Made by a program: the position numbers and the translations under genes
The notes under the pieces: model-generated
Database searches by the model: none
Told to the model about the DNA's origin: nothing
The model's input: the letters and a program-made list of their open reading frames with translations, nothing else
Part shown: piece by piece, positions 55,001 through 62,275 of the stretch
How the letters are laid out: every line of letters begins with the position of its first letter
Position numbering within the stretch: position 1 is the first letter of the stretch
Assembly (NCBI RefSeq): GCF_003344965.1
Contig: NZ_CP031194.1
Location: 310,001-374,000, forward strand
Direction of reading: 5' to 3'
Length of the DNA: 64,000 nt
DNA from: Streptomyces paludis
Lineage (GTDB): Bacteria > Actinomycetota > Actinomycetes > Streptomycetales > Streptomycetaceae

Positions 55001-58000
55001 CTGCCGGGACAGCGGGAGGTGATCCGGACGGCGCTGCGTCGCAGTGGCCGCTCGGCCGCCGAGCTGGGGTACGTGGAGGCACACGGCACCGGTACGCGGC
55101 TGGGCGACCCGGTCGAAGTCGGCGCGCTGCGGCAGGCGTTCGGACTGGAGTCGGGCGACGGCGACCCCGGGTCCGGTGGCGACGACCGTAACGGCGGCGG
55201 TGACGGCGGCTGCGCGCTGTCCTCCGTGAAGAGCCAGATCGGCCATCTCGGCGCAGCCGCGGGCGTGGTGGGGCTCGTCCGGGCGGCTCTCGCGGTCCAC
55301 CACGGGGTCATCCCGCCCAACGTCGGCTTCCGGCAGCCCAATCCGCGGATCGGCGCGGATGCCGCGCCCTTCCGCTTCCCGGCGGAGGCCGCGCCCTGGC
55401 CGGCCGGCCGGGACCGGGTGGCGGCGGTGAGCAGCTTCGGAATCGGCGGCACCAACGCCCATCTGATTCTGGAGGCGGCCGACCTCACTTCCCCGGTCGG
55501 TCCTTCCGCCTCCTCGAACTGTCTGCTGCTCTCCGGCGACAGCGAGGTGGCGCTGCGCGCCGACGCCGCCCGTGTCGCCGACTACCTGGCCGCCCGTCCG
55601 CAGGCGTACGGCCAGGTGCTGCGGCACCTCCAGGCCGGGCGTCCGGCCGGCCGGCTCCGTATGGGCGCGGTGTGCGCGGACGCCGCCGACGCCGTGGCGT
55701 GGCTGCGTACGGCGGCCGGGGCGGAAACAGCGGAGGCGCGGAACGGGGTGGCGGCCGTGGAGGTGGTCCCGGGCGAGGAGATACGGCCCGCCGGGGACCG
55801 GTCGGCGGCGGCGCTGACCGCCGCGTGGCTGGCCGGTGAGCGGATCGGCTGGCCCGAGGGCCCCGCGCAGGCGCCCTGGGACTTCCCGCCGCCCGCCTTC
55901 GAGCTGGCCGACTACGACTTCGAGCGCGCCGCGCCCGGGGCCGCCGAGGAGCGGACCGTACGGCTGCCCGAGTCGGACTGGCTGCACCAGCCGCACTGGG
56001 TACGCCGGGGCCGCGCCACCGCCGTACCGCGCGTCTCTGGCGTACCGGGCTCGCCGGGGCCGCTGGTGGTGCTGACCGCGTCCGAGCCGCTGGGGCGGGA
56101 GGCGACGCGGCTCCTCGAAGCCGTCTCCGGCCGGGTGGTACGGGTCGTGGCGGCCGGGGCCTTCGCCCGGCTCGCGGACGGCACGTACGAGGTCGACCCG
56201 GCCGATCCGGCCTCACTGCGGCAGTTGCTCGACGCGCTGGCCGGAGCGCCGGACGGCGCCGCGGCGGAGGCGCGTATCGACTGGCTGCACGCGCTGCCGC
56301 TGGCGATCAACGGACCCGTCGGCGAGGACACACTGGACCGCGCCCACTGGGCGTGTGTCGACACACCGGCGGCGCTGTTGTCGGCCGTGGCCGGGATGGA
56401 CCGGCCGCCACGGCTGCGGCCCTGGTGGCTGTCGTACGGGGCGCAGCCGGTGGAGGGCTTCGTGGACCGGCCCGAAGCGGGGCTGCTGGCGGGGGTCTGC
56501 GAGGTCGCGCCGCAGGAGCGCGGTGTCGAGGGCCACTGGCTGGACCTGCCCGGTGCCGACCCGGCGGAGTGGGCGGCGCCGCTGTCCGCGCTGCTGGCTG
56601 AGACATCTGCCGGGTCCGGCGCAAGTGCCGACGGTGTTTTGTCGCTGCCCCGGCGGCTCGCGCTCCGCCAGGGTTTCTGGTGGCAGCAGGCGCTGCTGCC
56701 CGTGGCCGCGTCCCCCTCGGCCGGTCTCCCGCCCGATCTCCCGCCGCTCCTGGACAAGGGCGGGGTCCATCTCCTCCTGGGCGGCACCGGCGGTATCGGC
56801 GCCGCGCTCGCGGCCCGGCTGCTGGAGGGGACGGACCACCGGGTGGTCCTGCTGGCCCGGCACCCCCGCGTACCGGCGGCCCTGTCGCGGTGGGCCGACC
56901 GGATCGAACTGGTCGACGCCGATCTCGCCGAGACCTCGATGGACCGGATCCACGCCAGGATCGCCCGTATCGCCCCTCGCCTCGACAGTGTGATCCACAC
57001 GGCCGGGACGGCGTCCGGCGGTCTGATCACCCACCGGGACCCCGGAAAGATGCGGCGGGCGACGGCGGGCAAGGCGCGCGGCGCCCTGCTGACTGAGCGG
57101 CTGATCGAGAGCCATCGCCCGTCCGTCGTCGTCTACTGCTCCTCGATGTCGGCGCAGTTCGGCGGCGTCGGCCAGCTCGACTACGCCGCCGCGAACGGCT
57201 TGCTGGACGGCTTCGCCCGCCGCCGGCCCGGCGCGGCGGAGACCACACTGCGGATCGGTGTGGACTGGGACATCTGGCGCGAGGTGGGCATGGCGCGGCA
57301 CGCCCTGCGGACGGACGCGCGCCATCAGGAGCATCTGGCGGTAGGACTCGAAGTGGCCGAAGGCCAGCGGGTGTTCGACCGGGCGCTACGGCTTCAGCTG
57401 CCGCAGCTGCTGGTGTCCACGACCGCCGTCGAGCGGGCCCGTGACTTCTACGCGCCGCCCGCCACCACGCCCGACACCACAGCCACGGCAGCAGTCACAG
57501 CAGCGTCCACCGAACAGCAGCTCGTCGAGCAGCTCACGGAGTGGCTGCGCGACTGGCTCGGTCTGGACCGGCTCGACCCGGACGCCTCGCTCTACGAGCT
57601 GGGCGCCGACTCGCTGACACTCCTCGATCTGATCGGCGAGGTGAAACGGCTCTTCGGGGTGGACATCGAGCTGTCCCAGCTCAACCACCGGGCCAGCCTC
57701 GCCGACGTACTGGCGCGGCTGGACGAGGAGACCCGGCCGGCCGCCGGGGTACGGTCCGCCACCGGCGATCCGGTGGAGCTGGAGATCTGGCAGGAGGGCG
57801 AGGGCGACGGGCGCGATGTGCTCTGTCTGGTCCATCCGGTCGGCGGCGACATCCAGGCGTACCGGACGCTGGTCTCCGCGCTCGATCCGCGCCTCACCGT
57901 CTGTCTCATCGCGGATCCGGCGCTGCGCCTCCCCGGACTGCCCGCGTGGTCCCTGGCCGAGCGGGCACGCCGCTACCACGCGGCTTTCGCGGCACGCTTC

Positions 58001-58540
58001 CCCGCCGGGCAGTGGCGCCGGCGGCTGGCGGGCTGGTCGTTCGGCGGGTGGGCGGCGCTGGGGATGGCCGCCGAGGCCGAGGCGGCGGACGAGCCGGTGG
58101 CCGGGCTGTATCTGCTCGATCCGCCGCCGCCGGACGCCGGGGAGGTCTTCCGTACGTACGACGAGAGGGGGCTCGAAGCGGTCTTCGCACACGAGCTGAA
58201 CAACGCGAGCGCGGGTACGGGGACGGGTGCAGACGCCGGCAGAGGCGCCGGCCCCGAAGCGCGCGCGTACGCCGAGCGGCTGGCGCACTGCTGCCGGGCC
58301 AATGTGGCCGCGATGGCCGCGTACGAGCTGCCCCGGCTGTCCCGCACACCGAGCCGGCTGTGGCTGGCGAACACACCGGTGGACGGCCTGCCCCCGACCG
58401 GTACGCCGGACGAGCTGCGGCGGCAGTGGCAGGCGTGGCTGCCGGACCTGACCGACTGCCAGTACCTGGACACCACACACTACGGCGTTCTCGGACCGCC
58501 CCATGTGGCGAAGGTGGCCCGGACGGTCAACTCGACCTGA
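49043..58540 (+). CDS. Hybrid NRPS-PKS: A-PCP-C-A-PCP-KS-KR-ACP-TE
   Basis: This giant protein is about 3165 residues; GGGAGG favours ATG 49043 over GTG 49040. Residue order: A1 20-515 (FVFYTSGTTGRPKG; code about DAFFLGVTFK, Val/Ile-like), PCP1 (GGDSLKAL, about 572), C 640-1060 (HHIAVDG), A2 1107-1617 (TLFTSGSTGTPKG; code about DVQFVAHVVK, proline-like), PCP2 (GASSLDL), KS 1722-2147 (Cys in QAACASS, His in EAHGTGT and SQIGHLGA), no acyltransferase, KR (GGTGGIG about 2580, Ser and Tyr in YCSSMS and DYAAANG), ACP (LGADSLTL, about 2853), TE (GWSFGG, about 2996). Predicted product: a branched-chain amino acid joined to proline, extended by one ketide and reduced, as in detoxin/rimosamide logic. 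Confidence 0.92.
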   Translation: MTSAVTAPDGAPDRTTTTGGLAAAVLARARRHPAAVAVTDGEQTLTYAELADASGAVARALHGAGIRPGEAVAVCLPRSWRLVCAMLGLLRLGAVVVPLDAQSPPERRGHILADSGAVALIHGDGTPGLPEGLPGGVRPLDVTVLLGAGPADGREPPAPAPLPAVPATAPPVSFVFYTSGTTGRPKGVEVRDAGVLRLARPGYLDLPEGARYSCLANPAFDALSFEVWVPLLTGGRCVILPDETVQTPHLLAAALRRERVDTVFITVALFNAVVIAVPDCFAGAGQVLVGGEQLNARLIRRWYRDNPTSRTRLHNVYGPTETTTFALCHPVPRDFTGDVVPIGRPLPETGTLLLVDGGRPAAPGEVAELLLSGAGLAAGYRGLPEETGRAFVTLPRPDGDGGDRYYRTGDLVRGDTDGRITYVGRADRQVKVRGFRIEPGELEQRIVAHPAVRQAYVCTRRDPADGGNELLAHVVLGADLSFEEFDRHLAAGLPAYMRPHRVHLVESLPLNANGKVDEAALLRWDLPPWRGTAPGPGPDAVTPWQREVLELAGEVLGVPGLRLGDRWTANGGDSLKALRLRFEVRRRWGREVPQTLVLGEDFAALAAAIGPDGRAGADTVSPYPAVPAPTGARSGPTTSEQQRLWLLQQRDPRSTAYNVPLAFRLRGTVDTAALRHALRRLVARHPALRTSYEATPDGLRQVVAEPYDPWTERALPGPGDTGTDDGALALAAELGSVPFDLTDPRLLEACWLPSDDGGVLLLRLHHIAVDGWSLNVLFRSLSEDYAAASAGAPPPGTGSADSAPTPLDHAVWQAEWFTRPGYLAQRAALRTHHAGSAEAGEPLEPAGSGAAVRPDARGRLLHTSLDRGRRAVLDRLGAELGLTRFQLLLAVFSWSLYGVTGRARPRIAGPVANRPVEDFADSVGMFANTVLLPQSPVPEEDLRTLLRRQGDEVRAVLDLQDVALADALADRAFPTEGGPFDFLFVLENTDFSALSLPGCDSRPLWPAPAHAKCPLTLSVVEREEGFDCLWEYDADSFEAPEVRAMDGLFRQALDRLAESAGETDEGVGEEAGGHVGQAGGPVTLADLVGPYRRSLDEPGRALPAPPGFATVAEGFARQVRLRPDAIALVSAGREVSYGELDALADALARELWARHPLPPGDDPTGCVALHFEPSVEHVVALLACARLNLTVVPLDPAYPPALLRQIMDQVDPLCVLLAADSEGAFDAVDPGGPLPRLTVTAELSPEPASGPPPEPPRDLPPYAGRPLYTLFTSGSTGTPKGVRVPDRTLCDLLRWQSGPGGLPDGAVTAQFSALSFDVSFQEIFSALCGGGTLHLARPGLRQDVPALLAHLEVSGAERVFMPYVALQLLAEYGVRLGRYPSRLRDVVTAGEQLVCTDAIRRWFAGLSGARLFNHYGPTETHVVSALCLDGDPALWPARPAIGRPVAGAWLRVVDEADRPVPPGCPGRLLIGGPMAAPCYTGDPALNERHFVELPGLGVFYRSGDRARFDRQGLLHCLGRDDQQIKLSGHRLELGQVEAALLRHPALVNAVVVRDDERLTACVECRAGEPVPTTAELAGHLAPLLPAYVRIDRFRRLAALPRTPSGKLDRRAALHAPGEELDRGQRPGPELSAREARLSALFEEVLGRPIGRDQRFFDAGASSLDLMRFHLRCTAELDLPLTIPDLFEHVTVRRLARFLDASDPAVRDDRAPGGTGSGGPADEPVAVVGMAVRLPGATDLAGFWAMVNGNGRGIEHFDAADGLVGARSMMDGPLAFDPRRFGIGPAEARLMDPQQRHLMMSCAEALAHAGIADPDGRGVGLVAGCGENTYFQSMLREADPERLPDRFQLALHHDKDFLATKTAYHLGLTGPAFTVQAACASSLVAVHVAAGMLRQGDAEVMLAGGVLVDTTLSDGYAYRPQHILSPDGYCRPFSDDSDGTIGASGVGVVVLKPLSAARRDGDTVYAVITGSALNNDGSAKIGYSAPSLPGQREVIRTALRRSGRSAAELGYVEAHGTGTRLGDPVEVGALRQAFGLESGDGDPGSGGDDRNGGGDGGCALSSVKSQIGHLGAAAGVVGLVRAALAVHHGVIPPNVGFRQPNPRIGADAAPFRFPAEAAPWPAGRDRVAAVSSFGIGGTNAHLILEAADLTSPVGPSASSNCLLLSGDSEVALRADAARVADYLAARPQAYGQVLRHLQAGRPAGRLRMGAVCADAADAVAWLRTAAGAETAEARNGVAAVEVVPGEEIRPAGDRSAAALTAAWLAGERIGWPEGPAQAPWDFPPPAFELADYDFERAAPGAAEERTVRLPESDWLHQPHWVRRGRATAVPRVSGVPGSPGPLVVLTASEPLGREATRLLEAVSGRVVRVVAAGAFARLADGTYEVDPADPASLRQLLDALAGAPDGAAAEARIDWLHALPLAINGPVGEDTLDRAHWACVDTPAALLSAVAGMDRPPRLRPWWLSYGAQPVEGFVDRPEAGLLAGVCEVAPQERGVEGHWLDLPGADPAEWAAPLSALLAETSAGSGASADGVLSLPRRLALRQGFWWQQALLPVAASPSAGLPPDLPPLLDKGGVHLLLGGTGGIGAALAARLLEGTDHRVVLLARHPRVPAALSRWADRIELVDADLAETSMDRIHARIARIAPRLDSVIHTAGTASGGLITHRDPGKMRRATAGKARGALLTERLIESHRPSVVVYCSSMSAQFGGVGQLDYAAANGLLDGFARRRPGAAETTLRIGVDWDIWREVGMARHALRTDARHQEHLAVGLEVAEGQRVFDRALRLQLPQLLVSTTAVERARDFYAPPATTPDTTATAAVTAASTEQQLVEQLTEWLRDWLGLDRLDPDASLYELGADSLTLLDLIGEVKRLFGVDIELSQLNHRASLADVLARLDEETRPAAGVRSATGDPVELEIWQEGEGDGRDVLCLVHPVGGDIQAYRTLVSALDPRLTVCLIADPALRLPGLPAWSLAERARRYHAAFAARFPAGQWRRRLAGWSFGGWAALGMAAEAEAADEPVAGLYLLDPPPPDAGEVFRTYDERGLEAVFAHELNNASAGTGTGADAGRGAGPEARAYAERLAHCCRANVAAMAAYELPRLSRTPSRLWLANTPVDGLPPTGTPDELRRQWQAWLPDLTDCQYLDTTHYGVLGPPHVAKVARTVNST

Positions 58541-58609
58541 GTGGAAGGCCGTAGGGCCGGTGCCGCCGACTTCCCTTCCCCCCAACACCGACACACCGCG
58601 GGAGACCTC

Positions 58610-59482
58610 ATGGAACAGTACGCACTCGACGCGATGGAACGCCTCACCACCCGGCCCCCGGAGGTCTACGAGACCATCGGAGTCGATCCGCTGACCCCGG
58701 CGACCGGGGCCGAGGTGTCCGGGATCGATCTCTCGGAGAAGCTGTCGGACACTCAAGTCGCCGAATTGAAGCGGGCCTTCCACCTCCACCATGTGCTGGT
58801 CTTCCGTGACCAGGAGCTGACGGGCGAGGACCACAAGCGGGTGGCGGGCCACTTCGGGGGGCTGCATCCCGTGGCGCTGCCGGCCGAGGGCTCCGACCCG
58901 CACATCCTGGAGATCCGTGCCACCGGCGAGTCGCGCGCCGTGGCCGGGGACGGCTGGCACTCCGACGGCACCGCCGACGCGGAGCCGTCGCTCGGCTCGA
59001 TGCTCTACATCACCCGCACCCCGGAGATCGGCAGTGGCGGGGACACCCTGTTCGCCAATATGCATCTGGCGTACGAGCTGCTGTCGCCGCCGATGAAGGC
59101 GTTCCTGGAGGGCATGACGGCGGTGCACGACGGGCTGCTGCCCTGGGGAGGTGTCACACCGCCGCCCGAGTACGACGTCCCGAAGAACGAACACCCGGTG
59201 GTGGTACGGCATCCCGAGACCGGGCGTCCGCTGCTGTTCGTCAACGGTGCCTACACCTCGCACCTGACGGGGCTGACCCCGAACGAGAGCCGGGCCGTGC
59301 TCGACATGCTGCTCGCGCACATCGCCCGTACCCCGCTGCTGACCTGCCGGGTCCGCTGGACGCCCGGCACCCTGGTGTTCTGGGACAACCGCTGCCTTCA
59401 GCACCACGCGACCTGGGACTACTACCCGCACCACCGCTACGGGCAGCGCGTCGCGATCAAGGGCGCGCGGCCCCTGGCCTGA
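58610..59482 (+). CDS. TauD/TfdA family Fe(II)/2-oxoglutarate dioxygenase
   Basis: This 290-residue dioxygenase starts at ATG 58610 behind GGGAGA, 69 bp after the NRPS-PKS. The facial triad is visible: HxD in GDGWHSDGTADAEPSLGSML (His about 124, Asp about 126) and the distal His in NRCLQHHATWDYYPHHRYGQR, whose Arg binds 2-oxoglutarate. The N-terminus (PLTPATGAEVSGIDLSEKLSD) is the TauD type. In this operon it most likely hydroxylates the peptide, possibly the proline ring or its ketide extension, as expected for detoxin-type compounds. The hydroxylation site is inferred. A terminator-like hairpin follows. Confidence 0.9.
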   Translation: MEQYALDAMERLTTRPPEVYETIGVDPLTPATGAEVSGIDLSEKLSDTQVAELKRAFHLHHVLVFRDQELTGEDHKRVAGHFGGLHPVALPAEGSDPHILEIRATGESRAVAGDGWHSDGTADAEPSLGSMLYITRTPEIGSGGDTLFANMHLAYELLSPPMKAFLEGMTAVHDGLLPWGGVTPPPEYDVPKNEHPVVVRHPETGRPLLFVNGAYTSHLTGLTPNESRAVLDMLLAHIARTPLLTCRVRWTPGTLVFWDNRCLQHHATWDYYPHHRYGQRVAIKGARPLA

Positions 59483-59509
59483 GACAGACCCCGCACAAAG
59501 GCGCCGCAC

Positions 59510-59541
59510 GGAGGCGGCGCGGGGACCACCGCGCCGCCTCC
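59510..59541 (+). terminator. Hairpin terminator of the NRPS-PKS-TauD operon
   Basis: GGAGGCGGCGCGG (59510-59522) pairs exactly with 59529-59541 around GGACCA, 27 bases beyond the TauD stop. It closes the biosynthetic operon before the LacI gene. Confidence 0.7.
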
Positions 59542-59588
59542 ATCACGATCCGGTCTCGGAATGCCCGCGGGCTCTTGCCAATCCTCCG

Positions 59589-59624
59589 TGTAATCGATTC
59601 CAATCCTCGTTGTAATCGATTCCA
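59589..59624 (+). promoter_or_regulatory. Two LacI-type operator boxes
   Basis: TGTAATCGATTCCA occurs at 59589-59602 and again at 59611-59624, 22 bp apart (two helical turns) on the same face. Each has the AATCGATT palindrome centred on CG, a LacI-family operator core. They directly precede AAGGAGG and the start of the LacI gene at 59643, implying autoregulation together with the importer. Confidence 0.75.
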
Positions 59625-59642
59625 CAAGGAGGTGGACCGACG

Positions 59643-60719
59643 ATGGCAGGCATCAAGGATGTCGCCGCCGAGGCGGGTGTGTCCGTCGCCACGGTGTCGC
59701 GCGCGCTCAACGGCCATCCGTCGGTCAGCCCGGCCGCGCGGGCCCGGGTGCTCGCCGCCGTGGCCGCGCTCGGCTACCGGCCCAACGCCGTGGCCCGCTC
59801 CCTGCGCACCGACCAGACGCGCACCCTGGGCCTGGTCATCAGCGATGTGCTCAACCCGTACTTCACCTCCCTCGCCCGCGCCGTCGAGGAAGAGGCGCGG
59901 GCGCTCGGCTACAGCGTGATCATCGGGAACGCCGACGAGCGGCCGGAGCTTCAGGACCATCATGTCCGCACCCTGCTGGACCGCCGGATCGACGGGCTGC
60001 TGCTCTCGCCCACCGACCCCGGCTCGCCGCTGATACCGGACGCCGTGCGCGCCGGCACACCGATCGTCTTCGTGGACCGCTGGGTGCCGGGCGTACAGGT
60101 GCCGGTGGTACGGGCCGACGGGCGCGGCGCCGTCGCGGACCTGGTCGGCCATCTGCTGGGGCTCGGCCACCGGCGGCTGGCGATCATCGCCGGTCCGGCG
60201 GCCACCACCACCGGCAGCGAGCGCGTCGACGCCTTCCGCGCGGCGCTGCGCGAGCACGGGGTGGCGCTGCCGGACGCGTACATCGGCCAGGGCGACTTCC
60301 AGGCGGAGAGCGGGCGCCGGGCGGCCGAGCGCTTCCTCGATCTGCCGGAGCCGCCCGACGCCGTGTTCGCCGCGGACAATCTGATGGCGCTCGGCGCGCT
60401 GGACGCGATCCGTGCCCGGGGGCTCACCGTCCCCGGTGACATCGCGCTCGCCGCCTTCGACGACATCCCGTGGTTCGTCCACACCGACCCGCCGATCACC
60501 GCCATCGCCCAGCCCACCGAGGAGCTGGGCCGGGCCGCCGTACGGGCGCTGGTCGAGCGGATCGGCGGCCACTCCCCCGACTCCGTGACACTGCCCGCCC
60601 GGCTCGTCGTACGCCGCTCCTGCGGCGCGTCCGGCCCGGTGGAGGAACCGCACACGGCCGCCCCGATCGCACACCCGCATCCGCATCCGCACACCACCGT
60701 ACGAAGGAGCAACCCGTGA
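59643..60719 (+). CDS. LacI family transcriptional regulator of the sugar importer
   Basis: This 358-residue repressor starts at ATG 59643 behind AAGGAGG. The DNA-binding domain AGIKDVAAEAGVSVATVSRALNGHPSVSPAARARVLAAVAALGYRPNAVARSL (2-54) includes the hinge helix. The periplasmic-binding-like domain follows (TLGLVISDVLNPYFTSLARAVEEEAR; GLLLSPTDPGSPLIPDAVRAGTPIVFVDR; ALAAFDDIPWF). It ends in an unusual His-Pro repeat tail (AHPHPHPHTT). It precedes a ribose-type ATPase gene with a GTGA overlap, so it most likely controls that operon in response to the sugar. Called RbsR-like by context. Confidence 0.9.
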   Translation: MAGIKDVAAEAGVSVATVSRALNGHPSVSPAARARVLAAVAALGYRPNAVARSLRTDQTRTLGLVISDVLNPYFTSLARAVEEEARALGYSVIIGNADERPELQDHHVRTLLDRRIDGLLLSPTDPGSPLIPDAVRAGTPIVFVDRWVPGVQVPVVRADGRGAVADLVGHLLGLGHRRLAIIAGPAATTTGSERVDAFRAALREHGVALPDAYIGQGDFQAESGRRAAERFLDLPEPPDAVFAADNLMALGALDAIRARGLTVPGDIALAAFDDIPWFVHTDPPITAIAQPTEELGRAAVRALVERIGGHSPDSVTLPARLVVRRSCGASGPVEEPHTAAPIAHPHPHPHTTVRRSNP

Positions 60720-62275
60720 GCCATCCGGACGAGTTGCTGCGTATCGAAGGGATACGCAAGACCTTCCCCGGCGTGGTCGCGCTCGACAGCGTCGACTTCG
60801 ACCTCCGCCGGGGCGAGGTGCATGTCCTGCTCGGCGAGAACGGCGCCGGCAAGAGCACCCTGATCAAAATGCTCTCCGGTGCCTACCGGCCGGACGCCGG
60901 GCGGGTGCTCGTCGACGGCCAGGAGGTACGGATCCACGGCGCGCAGGACGCCGAACGGCTCGGGATCGCCACGATCTACCAGGAGTTCAACCTGGTGCCC
61001 GAGCTGACGGTGGCCGAGAACATCTTCCTGGGCCGCCAGCCGCGCCGCTTCGGCCTGATCGACCGCAAGAAGATGTACGCGGACGCCGCCGAGCTGCTGG
61101 AGCGCGTCGGGGTGGCCACCGCGCCGGACACCCTCGTCCGTGAACTGGGCATCGCCCGGCTCCAGATGGTCGAGATCGCCAAGGCGCTCAGCCTGGACGC
61201 GCGGGTCCTGATCATGGACGAGCCGACCGCCGTGCTGACCTCCGAGGAGGTGGAGAAGCTCTTCCGGATCGTGCGCAGGCTGCGCGAGGACGGGGTGGCC
61301 GTCGTCTTCATCACCCACCATCTGGAGGAGATCGCCGCGCTCGGCGACCGGGTCACCGTGCTGCGCGACGGCCGCAGTGTGGACCAGGTGCCCGCGTCGA
61401 CCCCCGAGGACGAACTCGTCCGGCTGATGGTGGGCCGCTCCATCGACCAGCAGTACCCGCGCCGGGCCGCCGAGGCGGGCGAGCCGCTGCTCAGCGTCGC
61501 CGGGCTGACCCGGCAGGGCGTCTTCCACGACATCGGGTTCGAGGTGCGCGCCGGTGAGGTCGTCGGTATCGCCGGGCTGGTGGGCGCGGGCCGTACCGAG
61601 GTCGTCCGGGCGGTGTTCGGCGCCGACCACTACGACGCCGGTACGGTCAGGGTCGCGGGCGCGGTGCTGCCGGCCCACGATGTGAGCGCGTCGCTGGCCG
61701 CCGGGATCGGGCTCGTACCGGAGGACCGCAAGGGGCAGGGGCTGCTGCTGGACGCCTCCGTGGCGGAGAATCTGGGCCTGGTCACCCTGCGCGCGGCGAC
61801 CCGCGGCGGGCTGGTGGACCGCAAGGCGCAGCACACCGCCGCCGAGGGGATGGCGGAGCGGCTCGGGGTGCGGATGGCCGGCCTCGGCCAGCGGGTGGGC
61901 ACCCTGTCCGGTGGCAACCAGCAGAAGGTCGTCATCGGCAAGTGGCTGCTCGCCGAGGTGAAGGTGCTGATTCTCGACGAGCCGACGCGCGGTATCGACG
62001 TCGGCGCGAAGGTCGAGATCTACGAGCTGATCAACGCGCTGACCGACGCCGGGCACGCGGTGCTGATGATCTCCAGCGATCTGCCCGAGGTGCTCGGTAT
62101 GAGCGACCGGGTGCTGGTGATGGCGCAGGGCCGGCTGGCCGGTGAACTCGCCGCGCACGAGGCGACGCAGGACGCGGTGATGGCGCTCGCCGTCGGCGCG
62201 ACGGACACGACCCGTACGGCGGACATGTCCCGTACGGAGAACGACGAAGGGGTGGAGGGCTCCCGTGGCCACTGA
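60716..62275 (+). CDS. Ribose-type ABC transporter ATP-binding protein (RbsA-like)
   Basis: This 519-residue protein with two ABC domains starts at GTG 60716, overlapping the LacI stop, with GAAGGAG upstream. Domain 1: Walker A LGENGAGKSTLIKML, signature RELGIARLQMVEIAKAL (degenerate LSGGQ), Walker B VLIMDEPTAVLT. Domain 2: GLVGAGRTEVVRAVFGA in place of a standard Walker A, signature LSGGNQQKVVIGKWL, Walker B VLILDEPTRGID. The degenerate P-loop in half two is typical of RbsA/MglA/XylG. It powers import of a monosaccharide, ribose by best analogy. Confidence 0.93.
   Translation: MSHPDELLRIEGIRKTFPGVVALDSVDFDLRRGEVHVLLGENGAGKSTLIKMLSGAYRPDAGRVLVDGQEVRIHGAQDAERLGIATIYQEFNLVPELTVAENIFLGRQPRRFGLIDRKKMYADAAELLERVGVATAPDTLVRELGIARLQMVEIAKALSLDARVLIMDEPTAVLTSEEVEKLFRIVRRLREDGVAVVFITHHLEEIAALGDRVTVLRDGRSVDQVPASTPEDELVRLMVGRSIDQQYPRRAAEAGEPLLSVAGLTRQGVFHDIGFEVRAGEVVGIAGLVGAGRTEVVRAVFGADHYDAGTVRVAGAVLPAHDVSASLAAGIGLVPEDRKGQGLLLDASVAENLGLVTLRAATRGGLVDRKAQHTAAEGMAERLGVRMAGLGQRVGTLSGGNQQKVVIGKWLLAEVKVLILDEPTRGIDVGAKVEIYELINALTDAGHAVLMISSDLPEVLGMSDRVLVMAQGRLAGELAAHEATQDAVMALAVGATDTTRTADMSRTENDEGVEGSRGH

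Noticed and set aside
55490..56750. Hidden acyltransferase domain between KS and KR
   Set aside because: No GHSxG or other AT motif could be read; only flanking linker-like residues and the KR structural part are present.
60640..60716. His-Pro repeats at the LacI C-terminus as a metal-binding tail
   Set aside because: They arise from a short CCGCATCCGCAT-type DNA repeat; functional meaning cannot be argued.
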